Below, piece after piece: positions 12,030 to 25,960 of a DNA stretch of 64,000 nt. A program made the position numbers and the translations under genes. How positions within the stretch are numbered: position 1 is the first letter of the stretch; each line of letters begins with the position of its first letter. The notes beneath the pieces were generated by a model. It was not told the origin of the DNA and searched no databases. It saw nothing but the letters and a program-made list of their open reading frames with translations. Source of the stretch: Paramecium sonneborni (Eukaryota > Ciliophora > Oligohymenophorea > Peniculida > Parameciidae); assembly GCA_905182985.1 (NCBI GenBank), contig CAJJDN010000105.1, positions 1-64,000 of the forward strand. Reading direction: 5' to 3'.

Positions 12030-12960
12030 GAACCCATAGAAAATATCACCTTTCCATTATTCCAAATACCTTAAAAAATATAATCAATTGATAAAATCCT
12101 GGAGGTTAATATAATGATTAAGGATTGTAAGAAGGAAAATGGAAAGAGTTACACAATAATTTTTATGAGTAACAAAATAATACAAAAATTAAATAGTCAT
12201 TTCCAATGTTACAATATAGGATAATATTAGAATAAACGAAAATGTGGAAAATGGAAAACCTTTTATTATGATGATAGTAAGTAGGGTAATGTCAATCTGT
12301 AATTCTAAATTATAAAAAATTAGTGGAGATGGAAAATATGATGAAAATGGAATGAAATAAGGAAAATGGACAATGTAGCATAACAAATTTAAATAGTAAT
12401 TATATAACTTATTCACTTTGAGAAGTAAATTAGGTTTTAATGGCTGGAAAATTTAAGGATGGAATTAAATTGGGATCTTGGAAATATTTATCAAGAATGA
12501 GATATTATAGCCAAATTGAAAATATGTAAATTTTCAAATTTATTAAATAGTGGAGAAGGAAAATACAGTGAGGATGGATTAATGAATGGAAATTGGATTG
12601 ATTTGGATGATATGTATTTAGGGTATTTAATATTTTATTAATAATAAGTTTTTTGTCGTTGTAATTTGTGGGAAAATATAAAAATGGAAAAAAAGTTGGA
12701 AGATGGGATATCAAATTCTAAACAGGAAAAGATCTTTATCATTATTAATTGATGTAAGAAATTAAAATTTTTATTGAGAGGAGGAGGAGAATATGATGAT
12801 AATGAAATCAGAATAGGAAAATGGACTGATTTAGTTGAGATATTTAAAAAGTTTAAATTTAATTAGATGATTTTATAGTGGCAAGGAAATTATTATTCAT
12901 GTTGGTTTTTATAAAAATGACGAAAAAGAAGGTTTTAGGGATATTATGAAAAGAGTTAAC
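12030..12960 (+). pseudogene. Decayed GxY...GxKxGKW repeat protein
   Basis: At least seven units of one motif follow each other on the plus strand: GGQYNDQGLQEGKWKEL (about 12,103), GDGKYDENGMKQGKWTM (12,325), AGKFKDGIKLGSWKYL (12,443), GEGKYSEDGLMNGNWIDL (12,553), VGKYKNGKKVGRWD (12,668), GGGEYDDNEIRIGKWTDL (12,782) and HVGFYKNDEKEGF (12,899). Spacing is about 110-120 nt. The units lie in different frames with TGA between some of them. The repeat resembles the YwqK/MORN-like antiparallel repeats that are abundant in Paramecium predicted proteins. Function is unknown. The conserved motifs surviving in shifting frames show a former repeat protein that has lost its frame. Confidence 0.6.
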
Positions 12961-13049
12961 GATAACTAACAATTTTAATTAATGTAATAAAAGGAATAAT
13001 TAATTAGGGGCTAGGAAAATTTAAATAAGAAATATTTTTTGCATAAAAT

Positions 13050-14000
13050 TTTATAATCTTAATAGTCTAAGTTAATATAATGATATATCAATAAAATAAA
13101 TATTTAAAAATGCAATGCTTTAATCGATGATTAAATCATTATTAACATTTATTGTTTATCTTCAAAATCCTAATCGAAAAGTTTTGGTCATTTAATTTTC
13201 TAAAGGCCAATTTCATTAAAATAAACCATTTTTGCATAATTAGAATGTTTTTTTTTTGATTTTTTTATCATTTCATTTTTAGTCTATATACTTATAATTT
13301 TTCATCTAAAATAACTTTTTGATTTGATGTATTTGACTCTAAAATTTATTAATAATGATTTCTCATATTTTATTTAAATCTGTATTTAAATAACTGGAAT
13401 ACTAATCTAATCTAATTTTTAAGGTTTAATATAATCTTAAATTAAAGAAATTGAAGCTAGAATTTCTAAATTAATTAATAATTTATCTAAAATAAAATTC
13501 ATTATATGTATTTCTCAATAAATTAATCGACTTTTTTTGAATTTAGAAATTTTAGAGTGAGATACATTTTTTATCCTTAAAACTCTTCTTATAGATTATA
13601 GGAATTCCATTAATCAAAAATATTAAAGTTTATTAAATGTTTTTTTATTTTAGATTAGAAATTTTGCAGATTCCTTTTAGTATATATTCTAAATAGAACT
13701 TTTATAAATATAATGAAAATATAAATTAATCAAATGGATGATAATGAAAAAAATCTTATGATGCCTTCAAATTTATTCACTCCAACAATAAAATTATCTT
13801 TCATTTTAAACATTTCATAAATATCCCTAAATGAGATATTTAAATCGTAATTCAATTCAATATTAATTCTTTGGATCAAATCGAATAATTTAAAATAAAT
13901 AATACTACTCTCATTGTAATCTCTTGAATTGCCAAAAAAATATATTGATTTTTAGTTCTAAAAATATTACCTTTTATTATTTCTTTATTTGTTATTCTTC
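13050..14000. other. AT-rich stretch without recognisable gene
   Basis: I see no conserved motif on either strand. Open pieces are short and of low complexity. Confidence 0.4.
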
Positions 14001-14019
14001 GAATTTTCTTTCCACTAAA

Positions 14020-14480
14020 TATATTTTTCAAAGATATATCAATTTGACTTATTTCAATTATTTTAATTTGAATAAAATTATTGTAAAATGAAGATATCTT
14101 ACAATCAAATAAACATTTTTTTGTTATTTTACTATTTTATAATATTTTAAATTTAAAAGATATGAATATTATTGAGTCATTACTAAACAATATTCTTTCA
14201 ATATTATTTTATAATTTAAGATTGGCTAAAAGTAAACTAATTTAATTAGTTAATCATATAAATTGAGTATTTTTGTTTTTATTGAATATTTTTTTATGTA
14301 TTTTTCATTTTCAATTGTGTAGATGTTATAATTTAAATCAACCGAAACTAGATAATCAGATTTAAACTCAAGAAAATTGGTTATCTGCTTATCAATATCT
14401 ATGATGGTGACTACTCTACATTAAGTTAATAATATGAAATATTTGGAATCAAATGTAAAGGTTGCATTAGTCATATTTAC
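14020..14480 (-). pseudogene. Protein-like minus-strand fragment, unknown family
   Basis: From about 14,479 the minus strand reads MTNATFTFDSKYFILLTQ, then VVTIIDIDKQITNFLEFKSD and YLVSVDLNYNIYTIENE. It stays free of TGA to about 14,029. The alternation of short strands with Asp/Asn turns looks like a beta-propeller or large extracellular region, similar in feel to the protein encoded at 30,692-34,707. The second half is Lys/Tyr/Leu-rich and may be noncoding. No start, introns or partner exons could be fixed. Confidence 0.35.
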
Positions 14481-14849
14481 TTAATTTATTATTGTTAAAG
14501 TCTCATTCAATAAGATATCAATAATTCTTAATTGAGATACTTTTTAATTGTGAGATTTCTAAATTATTTTTTCTTTTTCGAAAATGTCTAAAAAATCTCT
14601 GATTGGGTGATATTATAAAATTTTAAATAGAGAATTCTTCTTTTCTATAACTTAGTTCTCCTTATTTGAATTACACTTTGGATTTTAATTATTATTTTTA
14701 GTAAAGTTTTAATTCTTGAATTAGGGAAAAAGAGTTAACTTTCAATTTTAACATTTTTATATATGTAGTTTTTATAAATAAAATAAAAATTAAACAGGTA
14801 AACAGGTGAGATAAAAAAAAATAATTAATAATACATTAATATGAATAAA

Positions 14850-15590
14850 AATAAGATCTTTATTTTTTTCGAGAATAGTCAAATTGTTTGCTTTCATTAA
14901 GTTATATGACCATTAATTTGAATTTAAGTAATTTACATATAAAATCCAGAATAAATATTGAATCATAAGCAAAGAGATTGTTGAAATTAAATTTGTCAAA
15001 TAAGTTTTATGACAAAATTATCCAAACTATTAGAAATGCACAAGCCGAAGAGTCAAAATTGAATACTCATCTCAGGCTTGACAATTTGAGCTCTTCAATT
15101 TCTATTTTGTTAATCATCCTTTTATAAATATAGGGTAATATTTTGGCTATTTAGAAAATAACTTTATTTTTTCAAAAATCATTAGTATTTCATATATATA
15201 GAATTAATGTACAATATTTAGAGTATTTGTTATAACCTTTTTTAGTGCGAATTTATTCAGAAAATTTTTAGTAACACTGAGTAATCAGCAAAATCATAAT
15301 ATTTAATACATTTAAGTCCATTATTGAAGTCTCTATAAGAAACTGCTGGAATTATAGCACAGGATGAACAGAATTTATTTTTGTAAACTCTTTATTTGAT
15401 ATTTTATGTGAAATTTGACTACAAGCAATTTCCATCCAAAATCGGATTATCTCTTTTGCAAATTTCGTTTTACTTTCTAAAACTATTAAAAAATGTGTAT
15501 AAAAGCTCAAAAATATTTGTTATTTCTTGCTATATTTCTTTCACTTTTTGCTTAAAATAAAATTTTATTGAAAATTAAAAAAATTAATAG
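14850..15590 (-). pseudogene. Cys-containing minus-strand fragments
   Basis: Between about 15,580 and 15,257 one frame reads VKEIQQEITNIFELLYTHFF, then RDNPILDGNCLQSNFTQN, VYKNKFCSSCAII and GLKCIKYYDFADYSVL before a TGA. Paired cysteines (CxxC) and an N-glycosylation-like NFT suggest a secreted protein. Farther down, 15,140-14,850 is open in pieces (for example FNFDSSACAFLIVWIIL). No ATG or clean intron boundaries were found, so I treat it as remnant exons of a surface protein. Confidence 0.35.
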
Positions 15591-15599
15591 CTTCCTAAA

Positions 15600-16061
15600 A
15601 AATAACCTGTCTTATATTTCTCCTTAAAAAGCTACCTTACTTTCCTACTGCATTCAAAAAGAAGTAGTGGATCTCAGACCTTCATTATGTAGAAGTATAT
15701 ATCAGATTGATTAGACTATAAAGGTAGTTCTAATTATTAAAAAATTTCTTACACTTTTGAAAGTTTGATTACTTAATGAAAAAGAAAATAGCGAGACTAA
15801 AAAATCATAGCAGAAATCTAAATTTCAAAAGCTAAATTACATATTTGAATGTGATTGCTCTTAATTAGCTTAAAATATATTATTTGATGCGCACAATATG
15901 TATATTGCTCCGTTTTAACTGTATTCAGAAAGCTTGAATTCCTTAAAATTATAAACTGAAGAAAATGAAAAAATAAAATAAAATTTAATTAACATATTTC
16001 TGAAAATAAAAATAAGATTTTCTTTATATATATTATAATATAAATAAAAAAGAAGATAAGG
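15600..16061. other. Upstream region of the giant membrane-protein gene
   Basis: No gene is seen. The last 100 bp before the ATG at 16,062 are almost pure A+T with an A-rich run, the usual look of a Paramecium 5' flank. No specific promoter element can be named. Confidence 0.4.
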
Positions 16062-19000
16062 ATGTTAAAAACAAAATTCATGATGCAAAGCAATCTATTT
16101 GTTACCATTTAGTTGTTTTTAATAATTTAACTGACTTTTTCCTCCTTTTCTAATTATGAAGAGGCAATTTTGTCTTCAAGTATTGAAATTACAGAGTAGA
16201 CAATCAATTTTATTGACTCAGATGAGAAAGACACATATGGTATAGGATTTTGGAGTATGTGTATTCCTTTAAAAATTCCAAGAAAGAACAGCGATTTTGA
16301 AATACCATTCAATAAGGACCTGAAAGAAGATGGGGAATTGTTATTGTTAATAAAAGATTCTGATACAAATAACAATCTAGTTGTAGTTTATAAGATCTTA
16401 GATTATATTAATCTGAAGGTTGGACATATGATATAATATATGAATGATGATTCATATGAGAATTTCATATCTAAGTTTGATGGTTTATATTACGAAGGAT
16501 AATGGATTTTTCATTTAATTATGATATAACCAATAAAAGGAATCATAATGATAGAAGTTGGTGGCCAAAGTAAAAATTCTCATATTATTAATACAAAATT
16601 CTAATAAAATTTAAAAATTATTTAAGGAGGGAGAGGATATGTAATAATTTGTATCTATAAAGATAAATGAGTTGAACTTAAATTATTTTAAAGGATTGTT
16701 GTCTAAGTTGATATTTCTACCAAACTTCTTGTACGAAGATAATTCTTTTGAAAATATCATGATTGATAATACAATCCCTTAAAAATATGAGAAAGAGCAA
16801 AAAGTTTAAATTGTAAAAGGATTTCAAATATTTAATGACTAAAAGACTCTTTACAATGTTATAGATTAATATGGAACAAAGTACTGCTTATCTGGATGGG
16901 TAAAATATAATTTTAATAATGATGATGAAGGGCGATTTACTTTTCTGAGAATGACTAGCTTTTTAAATTATGAGGAAAAGAAAAAATTAGGAGACGAATT
17001 ATTTAGTATTAATGTATTTTACTCATAAATCAATCCTATTGAAACTTAAATAATTGTACACACAGATGCCTATAGTATGCCTGTTTAATTATCCTTCTAA
17101 TCATAATATGATTTAACATTTTAAGGAATTTAGAATCCCAAATATTAAGTAGTAGAATCGACTAAGATATTTGAGAATGCAGATGATTTTCGATATTTAG
17201 AAGGATTATAATAATGGCATTATGTTTAATATGAATATGGTAGAAGTAATATTGATGAAAGAATGCTACTTTAAATATAATTCTATAATTAATTGGGGCT
17301 TCTAAGAGAAAAACTTGGAAATGACATATTTCGAGGTTCATTTGTAAATCACAGATTTAATTTATTTTTTGGAGGAGATAATCTGAATAGTAAATCTTTA
17401 TAGATAGAAGTCTCTGATTTTCAATTTCAATTTAATTATAATGATGATAAAGAATTATAATTAGGTAAAATGTGTTACTTATCTAGATTGCCATTTTAAT
17501 TGTTAAACTTGTAAAGGACCTTTTGAAAATGATTGCACTAGTTGTGATGATTAATTAAATAGATATTTATAAACAGAAATCTCTATGTGTAAATGTAAAT
17601 AAGGATACTTTGATTTTGGTGAAGCAATATGCACTGATTAATTTTATTCATCAGTTTAAATAGAGGAAATAAAAATTTAGAATCTTAATATTTGCCCTCT
17701 TGGTTATTTTAGGCTACCTATAGATGATAATTATTATGAATGTAAATAATGGTACTTTTATAAATATTTATTCAAAGCCCTTAATAAATGACATCATCAT
17801 CTATGTTATGTGCAGAATGTTATTTCTATTCTAAAACATGGTACTTAAAACCAGTTTGTAAATTAGATCTAATTACAATAAGAGAGACTTAAGACCAAGC
17901 ATTTCATTAAGTAGCTCGAAATCCATTAAAATATGATTTGTACACAATTGGATATGACAGAGAATTAAATTTACGTTTGGAATTCGAAGATTTTTGTATT
18001 TATAGTCCTATAACAAACGAACCTTGCTTCACATTTTCTTTTATTCATTTAGGGAGCGAAACATAGATGAGATGTAAATCAAATTACTATATTGATATTT
18101 GGAATTATTAATGTATCAAATATAAGAAAATATGCTCTTTATATGATTCTTTAGGGGGTTGTACAACTTGTTATGCAGGAAAGTACTTAAAAAATCGATC
18201 ATGCTTAGATTGTTCTATAGGATGTTAAACATGTTCCGATGCCTAAATATGTGTTAGTTGCTTGAAATTTTATAGCTTATTAAATAATAAATGTCAAATG
18301 TGTAGTCAATTTTGTGAAATTTGCTAAAGTTATTATGATGATTATCTTGGGTAAAACTATTTCAGGTGTATCAAATGCATTGATGAATCAAAATATATAT
18401 TGACACTTGATGGGAAATAATGTATATTCAATTAGATTACTAATTGTGTTTATGCATTTTAAGCTTTGAAAGAAGATTTAACAATAAACACTATTGATAT
18501 TAATTATTAACCTCAATTTGATGAAAGTTAGATAGTAACTTTATGTGCTAAATGTGATGCTTCATTTGTTTATGTCTTTGAAACTAATGAATGTGTTAAA
18601 GATGAATCAATTTAAGATTGTGATGTTGGTATAGGATATCTAAATGAAAATGATAATTCATTAAAATCAACTATTTGCTTAAGTTCTTCATAGTAGAAAA
18701 ATGAAGTAGTATAATTTTCAGAACATTGCTCAACTTATAATAATAATTGTTAAATTTGTTTGTAAACAGATGCAAAAGATATTTATACTTGTTTGCAATG
18801 TTTAAAGGGATATTATGTAACAATTCCATCTGGGATATGTATGGAATGCCCAAAAGAACTTAGTTGTAAGACTTGTTATTCTCAACATTCTATTTTAAAA
18901 GATAGATGGAAAATATCAATTAGAGCATTTTACAGAAAATATATTGAAGCAAATGGATACCATTAATATACAATTTTTGGTCAAAGTTAAAATGCAAATG

Positions 19001-22000
19001 ATTCTGAAGTTATCTGTTCCACTTGTATAAATGGTTTTAAACTACATGATAATAAATGTATTTAATATTGTTCAGAAACATGTGTTGAATGTGTATTTTA
19101 AAATAACAATTATCTTTGTAATAAATGTCAATATGAATAAAGAGGAAGAAAATTAACTTTGATAAATAATGAATGTATAGAATGTCCAGAAAATTGTGCA
19201 CTTTGTAGGTTGCGAACAAATCAAGAAATCTAATAAATTAATCCTCTATTTAATAATACAAAATATCAAAAATACACTTACCAATGCTTGAAAAGTTATG
19301 ATGATTAATAATACTATTATGATGAAGATTTTGGATTGTTTATTGAATGCAAATAAGATGATTAAGGTTAAGGTTGTTATAAATAGCTAATTATTTCTTT
19401 AAATTTATATGGTGAAGCTTGGAAGTATTTGGAAGATTTATCATCTTTACAAGATGATTAATCGAAGAGTAAATTTTTAAAAGAAAATATAGAACTTACA
19501 ACGCTTATTTCATATAACTCCAGCTTTTAGGAGGTATTAAATAATTAAATTTTAGTTTGAAAATGATGAATTTTACTCAATGGCTAATTCAAAATTAATT
19601 AAATCCATCATAATTAAAATAACAAATAAAGACAAAATAGAAGATTACATATATAGAGGTGGTTACTTAAAATAAATATTCTCCAACAATATATTCACTT
19701 TAAAGTATTCATCAATTTGTATATTAGAAATGTTGAAATAGAATTAAATCTTAAATATGAGACAAATATTTTTCCTCAAATGGATGTAGAATTTATAAAT
19801 TTTTCAAAAATAACCTTTTCAGGAATTGTATTTTAGGTGACTACATAAACAAAATTTATATTCACAAGCTATTTCTAATAATCTATAATTCTAAATTAAA
19901 TAAGTTTTTTATTGGCCCCACTAACAAATAATCGTAATGTGAACTTTCAATTTACTTTTAAAAATATTAGTTCCCTATCAGTGAATAATTTGTTTATAAA
20001 AAATGTCTCATTAATTGACCCTGAAGCTTTTATGAAAATAGAAGAGACTACTTATCCTAAATCATTATTTTTAAATAATATCACAATTCTAGAATGTGAT
20101 ATCAAAACTATCTTTTTATATTTAGGATTAGGGAATCTCGATATAGTTGAAATTAACAATATATTTCTAAATTCAAACTTCACTAATTCAAGATTTATTT
20201 AGATTTCATAAATGAAAGAAAATGGTTAGATTAAATTATCGAATTTTGTTGTAGAATCTAGTAAAATTTTTGACTCTAAATACTTTTTCAATTTCGAAAG
20301 AGCCGAGCATTTAGAAATAATTAATTTTTAACTTCTTCAAACTTAATTAATTAATTCATCGTTTATCTTATTGAATAGAAATAGCTTTTTAGAAAATGTG
20401 AAATTTCTAAAAAATGCATTTTTGTTCCAATCCTTTGGGATAATAAATTATAATAACTAATTAGATTTAAGTATAAATTAGCAATTTTAAAATATTCTTT
20501 TTTAAGATAACTCTTATAATACTATAATTTAATTCATTAAACTAAATAAATACTAAAGCCTAACATAGAAAATTACTTTTAACTAATTAAGCTTAATAAA
20601 TAACGAATATACTAGTAATATTATAATTGAGAATAGAAAGTAAGTGAATTTTTCGTTGATTTCAGTTCAATATGATTACATATAATTAACAAATTTAGTT
20701 ATCAGTCGTGGTTTTGGTTTAAATGATATTTGGTTATACGACTCTTTATAAATTTTAATTGAAAATGGAACTATCTATCAAGAGAAATATAGATTTTTAG
20801 GATTGCATAAACTACTTTATTGTTAATTGAAACAAGTAAATGCTTAATATTATTCGACTACATTTAAAATTGGCTCATCGAAAATAATAGAGATGAAAAA
20901 TCTGACATTCATAAAAGTTTTATCTTATAATTTTCCAATTATTGCTATTGATTCAGCCGATTCAAGTATGTTGAATTAGAGTGAAGCAATAAAATTATAG
21001 GATTTATCATTTATTTCTAATTTGATTCTTTATACTGAAACCTTATTTGTGACATCTCTTATTTAAATATAATCATAATAATAGGTGCTTATTTAAATTG
21101 AAAACATTGAATTTTCAAATAATGTTTTTCATCAATATGCTAAATACAATAACAAAAATACTGCAGGACTATTATTCATTATCTGTTCAATTTGTAAAAT
21201 ATAGTTGATTAATTCATAATTTTTAAATAATATAGTTTTAAATAGCAGTTCGAGTATCATTTATATTGAAACAAAGGAATTATTAATCAGTAATAATGTT
21301 TTTTACAACAATAGTATTTTTGTTTATGAAATACTATAACCCCATTTATTATGGGGTTTTAAATCTTCGGTATCATAAGAAATAATAAAATCAATATTTG
21401 ATATCTAATCTATTTCTGGAGTGGGTTAACTACATACTGAAAAAATTGTAATTTAAAATAATACCTTTATAAATTCTTCAGGTTAATCTGGAGGGGCCTT
21501 CTCCATTTATTCTTATGGAGATGCAGAAATAACTATATAGGATAATATTTTTGAAGGAATATCTACTTATTTCTAAAATGATAGAGAGTATGGAGGTGCA
21601 ATATATATTGATGGATCATAATCTTCATCCATTTATATTGAAATCAAGAATATTATAGGCAAGAGAATATTTTGTAGAGGGCTTGGAGGATTTTTATATA
21701 TTAAATCTAGATCCTCTTTATCAATTTTAACTGTTTTCAACTTGAATTTCTAAGATATTTATGCCCAATAAGGATCTTTAATTTATGTTTCTTTTACAAA
21801 TTTTGAATAAAATAGATAGAATTTTTAACTTTCATAATCAATTTTGGTGAATACTTAAATAGGTTTTTTAGAATTTCTTGACAATTTTAAAGTATTTTCT
21901 ATTTAATCAGAAATATATAATTTAATAAATAATAGAGCTCTAATTTATGTAGAATTTGGATCTTTGATATAAATTAGCAGTTTTTTAATAAATAGTATTT

Positions 22001-25000
22001 TTTTTGAAGCTTTTTCAGTTTTTTATGAAACGACATCTGTATATCTATCAAATATTTAAATATTAAATTCTTAAATCAGCAATAAACTAATATCCATTAA
22101 ATTATTTACAGGTATCAATATATTAATATGTTAGTAACAAATTGCCAATTAAATTTTTAAGATATTTTATTCAAATCTATTTATGTAGGATTAAATGAAA
22201 CGAATTTGACAAATTAAAGTTGTTTGAATTAAAATCCATCTTTTATGGATATGATCTATTATTGTTTTGATGAAATCATCAATGCACCTATTAATTTGGA
22301 TCATTATCAATATTAAATTGAAAAATTTTAAAAAGCGTTTTGTGTCTATTAAGAAATTATACAATACATAGATGATTCGAATTCAGGATTAATTTTGTTT
22401 AATAATTTTACTAGCCAAGACATCATTTAAATGAGCTCTTTATCTTTTGTTGATATATAATGTTCACAATGCCAAAATGGGTTGATATTTCTATAATTTT
22501 AGAATTCAAAATCTTAGATTTAATAGTAAATAATTACTTCTCTTTTGGTACAAAATTCAACTTGTGGTAAGTAAGGATGTTTAAATGTTGAAAAGATTTC
22601 AAATAAGAATAATCGATTACTAAATGAATTTTAACTTTATAGATTGAATTACGAATTAATAATTAGAAATTATATTTGCTAAAATAATACTGGTACTCAA
22701 GGAACTTGTTTAAAAATTTATGAAATATAAACACTTTTAGAGAATATTCTGTTTTAATATAATGAAGCTACTTAAGAAGGAGGTTCTATCTATGTGAAAG
22801 GAAATTAATATTTAATAATATAAAAAAGCATCATATAATTTAACAAGGCTTTTATAGGGGGAGGATTGTATATTGAGGAATAAGTCGCAATTAACTATTA
22901 GAATGGGTAAACTAAAGTATTAAATAATATGGCTGAAGTTTATGGTAATGATATAGCTTCAATTCCTTAATAACTTTCATTAAAAATAAAAAATGAATCT
23001 TAAATTTTATATACAATAACCAAAATCAGCAATTCTACTTTAAAAATACAAGAAATAGAAGTTAAACCATATGTTGGAATAAATGGGAAAATGTTGAAGT
23101 ATATTTATCTCCCAACAGGATAGAAAATTTCAACTTATAATATTTTTGATTGGAAGAATAAAATTTACTACAAATCCAATTTAATTTTCAGAGTTTTTGC
23201 CCTAGATGGTGATATGAATACTATTTAAAATCTAAATGATTCTTAATGTGAAATACAGAGTAGAATACTAAATATATCAAAGGATAAAGATGAGGATTAA
23301 GAATTTACAAATAATTATACTAATATTCGTAATATAACTTATAATTTAAGTACATAAAATTATAATCTTGATGATATGATAGTCTATTTTGATAATTAAG
23401 CCCCATAAGATATTGTTCTTTAAATATAATTCATTTGTAACTCTATAAGAATACCTATTTATAATCTTGAAAATCCATTAGAAATTGTTGATTACCATTC
23501 AAATTATAAACTTCGTGTTAATATAAAGACATATGATTGTTAATTTGGAGAAATTAAAAATATTACAAATTTTTCATGTGAAAAATGCGATCCTGATCTT
23601 GGTTTATTCTCTTTAAAATTAAACTCTCAAAAATGTGACATTAAAAATGAGTTAACTACTTTGAATATTAAAGACAATTAATTAGTTTTGAGACCAGGAT
23701 ACTGGAAACCATACTTTGATACAATAGATATTGCCTATTGTCTCAATCTACAAGAAAACTGTTTAGGAGGAATAAACGAAGGAGATACCTCATGTTATAT
23801 TGGCCATATTGGAGCACTTTGTGAATAATGTGATTTATACGATATAATGGGAAATGGATAATATTCAATTGTTAAGAAATTTCAATGCGGTCCTTGTGTT
23901 GAAAAGGGAAGAAATATCTTTATTATTTTAGGAATCATTATTTTAACACTTATTTTTCTATTGATCTCAGTCTAAGGAAATATAAAAACTATTGAACAAT
24001 ATACAAAATATATTCCTTTCAAAATCTTGAAAAATTCTATTTTTATGAACAAGAATTAGTCTGGGATGCTAATTAAGATGTTAACTAATTATTTTCAAAT
24101 TATTGTATCAATTACTACATTTTAATTAAAATTATCTGAAGGATTAAATAATACTTTAAATGTTGCTGGAAACCCTCTTTAAACATCTTCTTATTCTTTG
24201 GATTGCTTTTTAGTTGACTTAAAAGACTTATAAATAGAATACGCTAGAATGATTTGGTAAACTGTCATGCCAATATTATATATCACTATTTTTTTAGGTT
24301 TATATTCATTAATAAATATATTAAAGAAAGAAAAATTAAATTCAAGTGTTGCAACAACAACCCTTATATATATTTACATTTACTTTTAACCTAATTTAGT
24401 TAATGGATTTATTGAGCTTATTTCTTATAGAAATATTTCTGGTTTCAAATGGATTTAAGCTAATGTATCTTAAAGGTATGATACTACATCACATTAAATA
24501 TGGATGTTCTAATTTTGTTTTCCTCTGATTATATTTATTTCATTAATAATACCCTTTTACTTTTTCTTTGGTCTCTATTTTAATAAGAGTAATCTTGAAA
24601 AAAAAAGTATTAGACTTCATTGGGGATATTTGTATAATGAATACAAAGTATAGGCTTACTTTTGGGAATTAATTAAAATAATCCAAAAGGAATTAATTAT
24701 TCTATCTCTTGTCTATTATGAAGAAGCTATTGTATTGAAAGGAGTTCTCTTACTCTTTATAACTTATGTTTACTAAGAATTAAATTCTTATTATTAACCC
24801 TATAAATTAAATAATCTTAACAAACTAGATTATTATTCTGCTAATGTTAGTATGATAACTATTGGTTTAGCAATTGGATCTTATATTTCTTAATAATCTA
24901 AAATTGTAGAACTTTAGGTACCGTTCTATATTATAATGTCAATATTAAACTTTTTATTTCTATTCAGTATCATTTCTAAAATCATAATTGAATATTCAAA

Positions 25001-25322
25001 AGAATTTGAAGGACATTTGGAAAAAATTAAGTATAAAATTAGAAACAAATTTCCAGAAATTTCTTAATATGGTTGTTTGGGTAGACTACTTAAAAATAGG
25101 GTAGAATAGAGAAAAAAAGCAATAATGGCTTTTTAAAAATTAAAAAAACTTGGAATTCCTTTAGCAAAGAAAATAATCGAAATGAGGAAATCTTCATATG
25201 AAATGAATTCTAAATTGAAAATGTCTTAAACTTTAGATCATTTCTATTAGCTTAAATAAGAAGGTTTAGATTTAGAAAAGTCTTCCTAAAATAGAATGCT
25301 GAGCGCAAAAATTACGAATTGA
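16062..25322 (+). CDS. Giant Cys-rich / N,I,S-rich / polytopic membrane protein (3,040 aa)
   Basis: Seven exons; introns at 16641-16662, 17465-17486, 17752-17777, 19534-19555, 19705-19727 and 22112-22134 (22-26 nt, all GT...AG). Removing them gives 3,041 codons ending in TGA. Residues 1-27 form a signal peptide. A unique region follows to about 460. Residues 461-1110 are rich in CxxC pairs (CHFNCQTCKGPF, CSIGCQTC, CVSCLKFYSLLNNKC), the growth-factor-receptor/furin-like pattern. Residues about 1180-2450 are an Asn/Ile/Ser-rich stretch with short strand repeats and G-G-A-I motifs, like parallel beta-helix (pectin-lyase or PMP-type) proteins. A second Cys cluster (about 2456-2570, including GALCEQCDLY) precedes 7-8 hydrophobic segments from about 2570 (NIFIILGIIILTLIFLLISV is the first). 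The tail is basic and cytoplasmic. Function is unknown: it may be a receptor or channel-like cell-surface protein of a family expanded in ciliates. Confidence 0.9.
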
Positions 25323-25539
25323 TATATTTAGAATAAAAAAAAATTTATTAATTAAATTAAGTAAATCATTTTTAATGTGATGAATTTGAATAAGAATTAG
25401 TTTCTAGTTATCTACTATAAAAAGCTTCTATCAATAAATAATAATAATATATAATTTTACATTCACATTATATAGAAACGTTCTCCATTAATATTTCATT
25501 CATATTAATTTATATCCAACTTTTACTTAAAATCTGCCA

Positions 25540-25765
25540 AGCTGACGATATGTTTAATTTATAAGTTTAAATTTAAATATTTATCTCCCAAATCTTTTCG
25601 ACACATTTATATTCCTTCTGGAGATAGAAATTTCTACAATCTGTTAATCCACAAATATATAAGCAGACTCACTATCCCATGAATCGAGTTTTTATTTTTT
25701 ATTATAATCTTTACTTCCAATATTACACTTCTAAATTTGTTTAAGCATGAGGTGGAAGGGCAAAA
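25540..25765 (-). pseudogene. IDSWD-module surface-protein remnant
   Basis: The minus strand reads KCNIGSKDYNKKQKLDSWDS, then ESAYIFVDQQIV, matching the (K)IDSWDxExxxIYVDxxxV core of the module described at 4,740. The downstream part (RRNINVSKRFGRQIF) is not conserved. Only the core survives, with no neighbouring Cys-rich exon. It lies between the 3' end of the giant membrane-protein gene and the small ORF at 25,961. Confidence 0.4.
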
Positions 25766-25960
25766 TTTATACATACAATATTTAATTCTATAAGAAATTT
25801 CTAAATGCACATAGAGAATTTAGAATTACAAAAGTGCAACTCCTAAAATATTATCTTTAAAAATTTTCATCAAAAATAAATCTATCTTTAGGTTTTACTC
25901 ATGATAAGTTGCAAGTTAATTAATGTTTTATCAATGTTTTAAATACACTAGATCGATAAA

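Noticed and set aside
12189..12714. Two minus-strand ORFs of 75 and 69 codons
   Set aside because: They are antisense to the plus-strand GKW-repeat units, whose motif explains the sequence better.
4740..12960. Live surface-antigen genes with many unusual introns
   Set aside because: I tried GT...AG segments of 18-40 nt between the conserved pieces and could not restore a continuous frame, unlike every gene in the right half.
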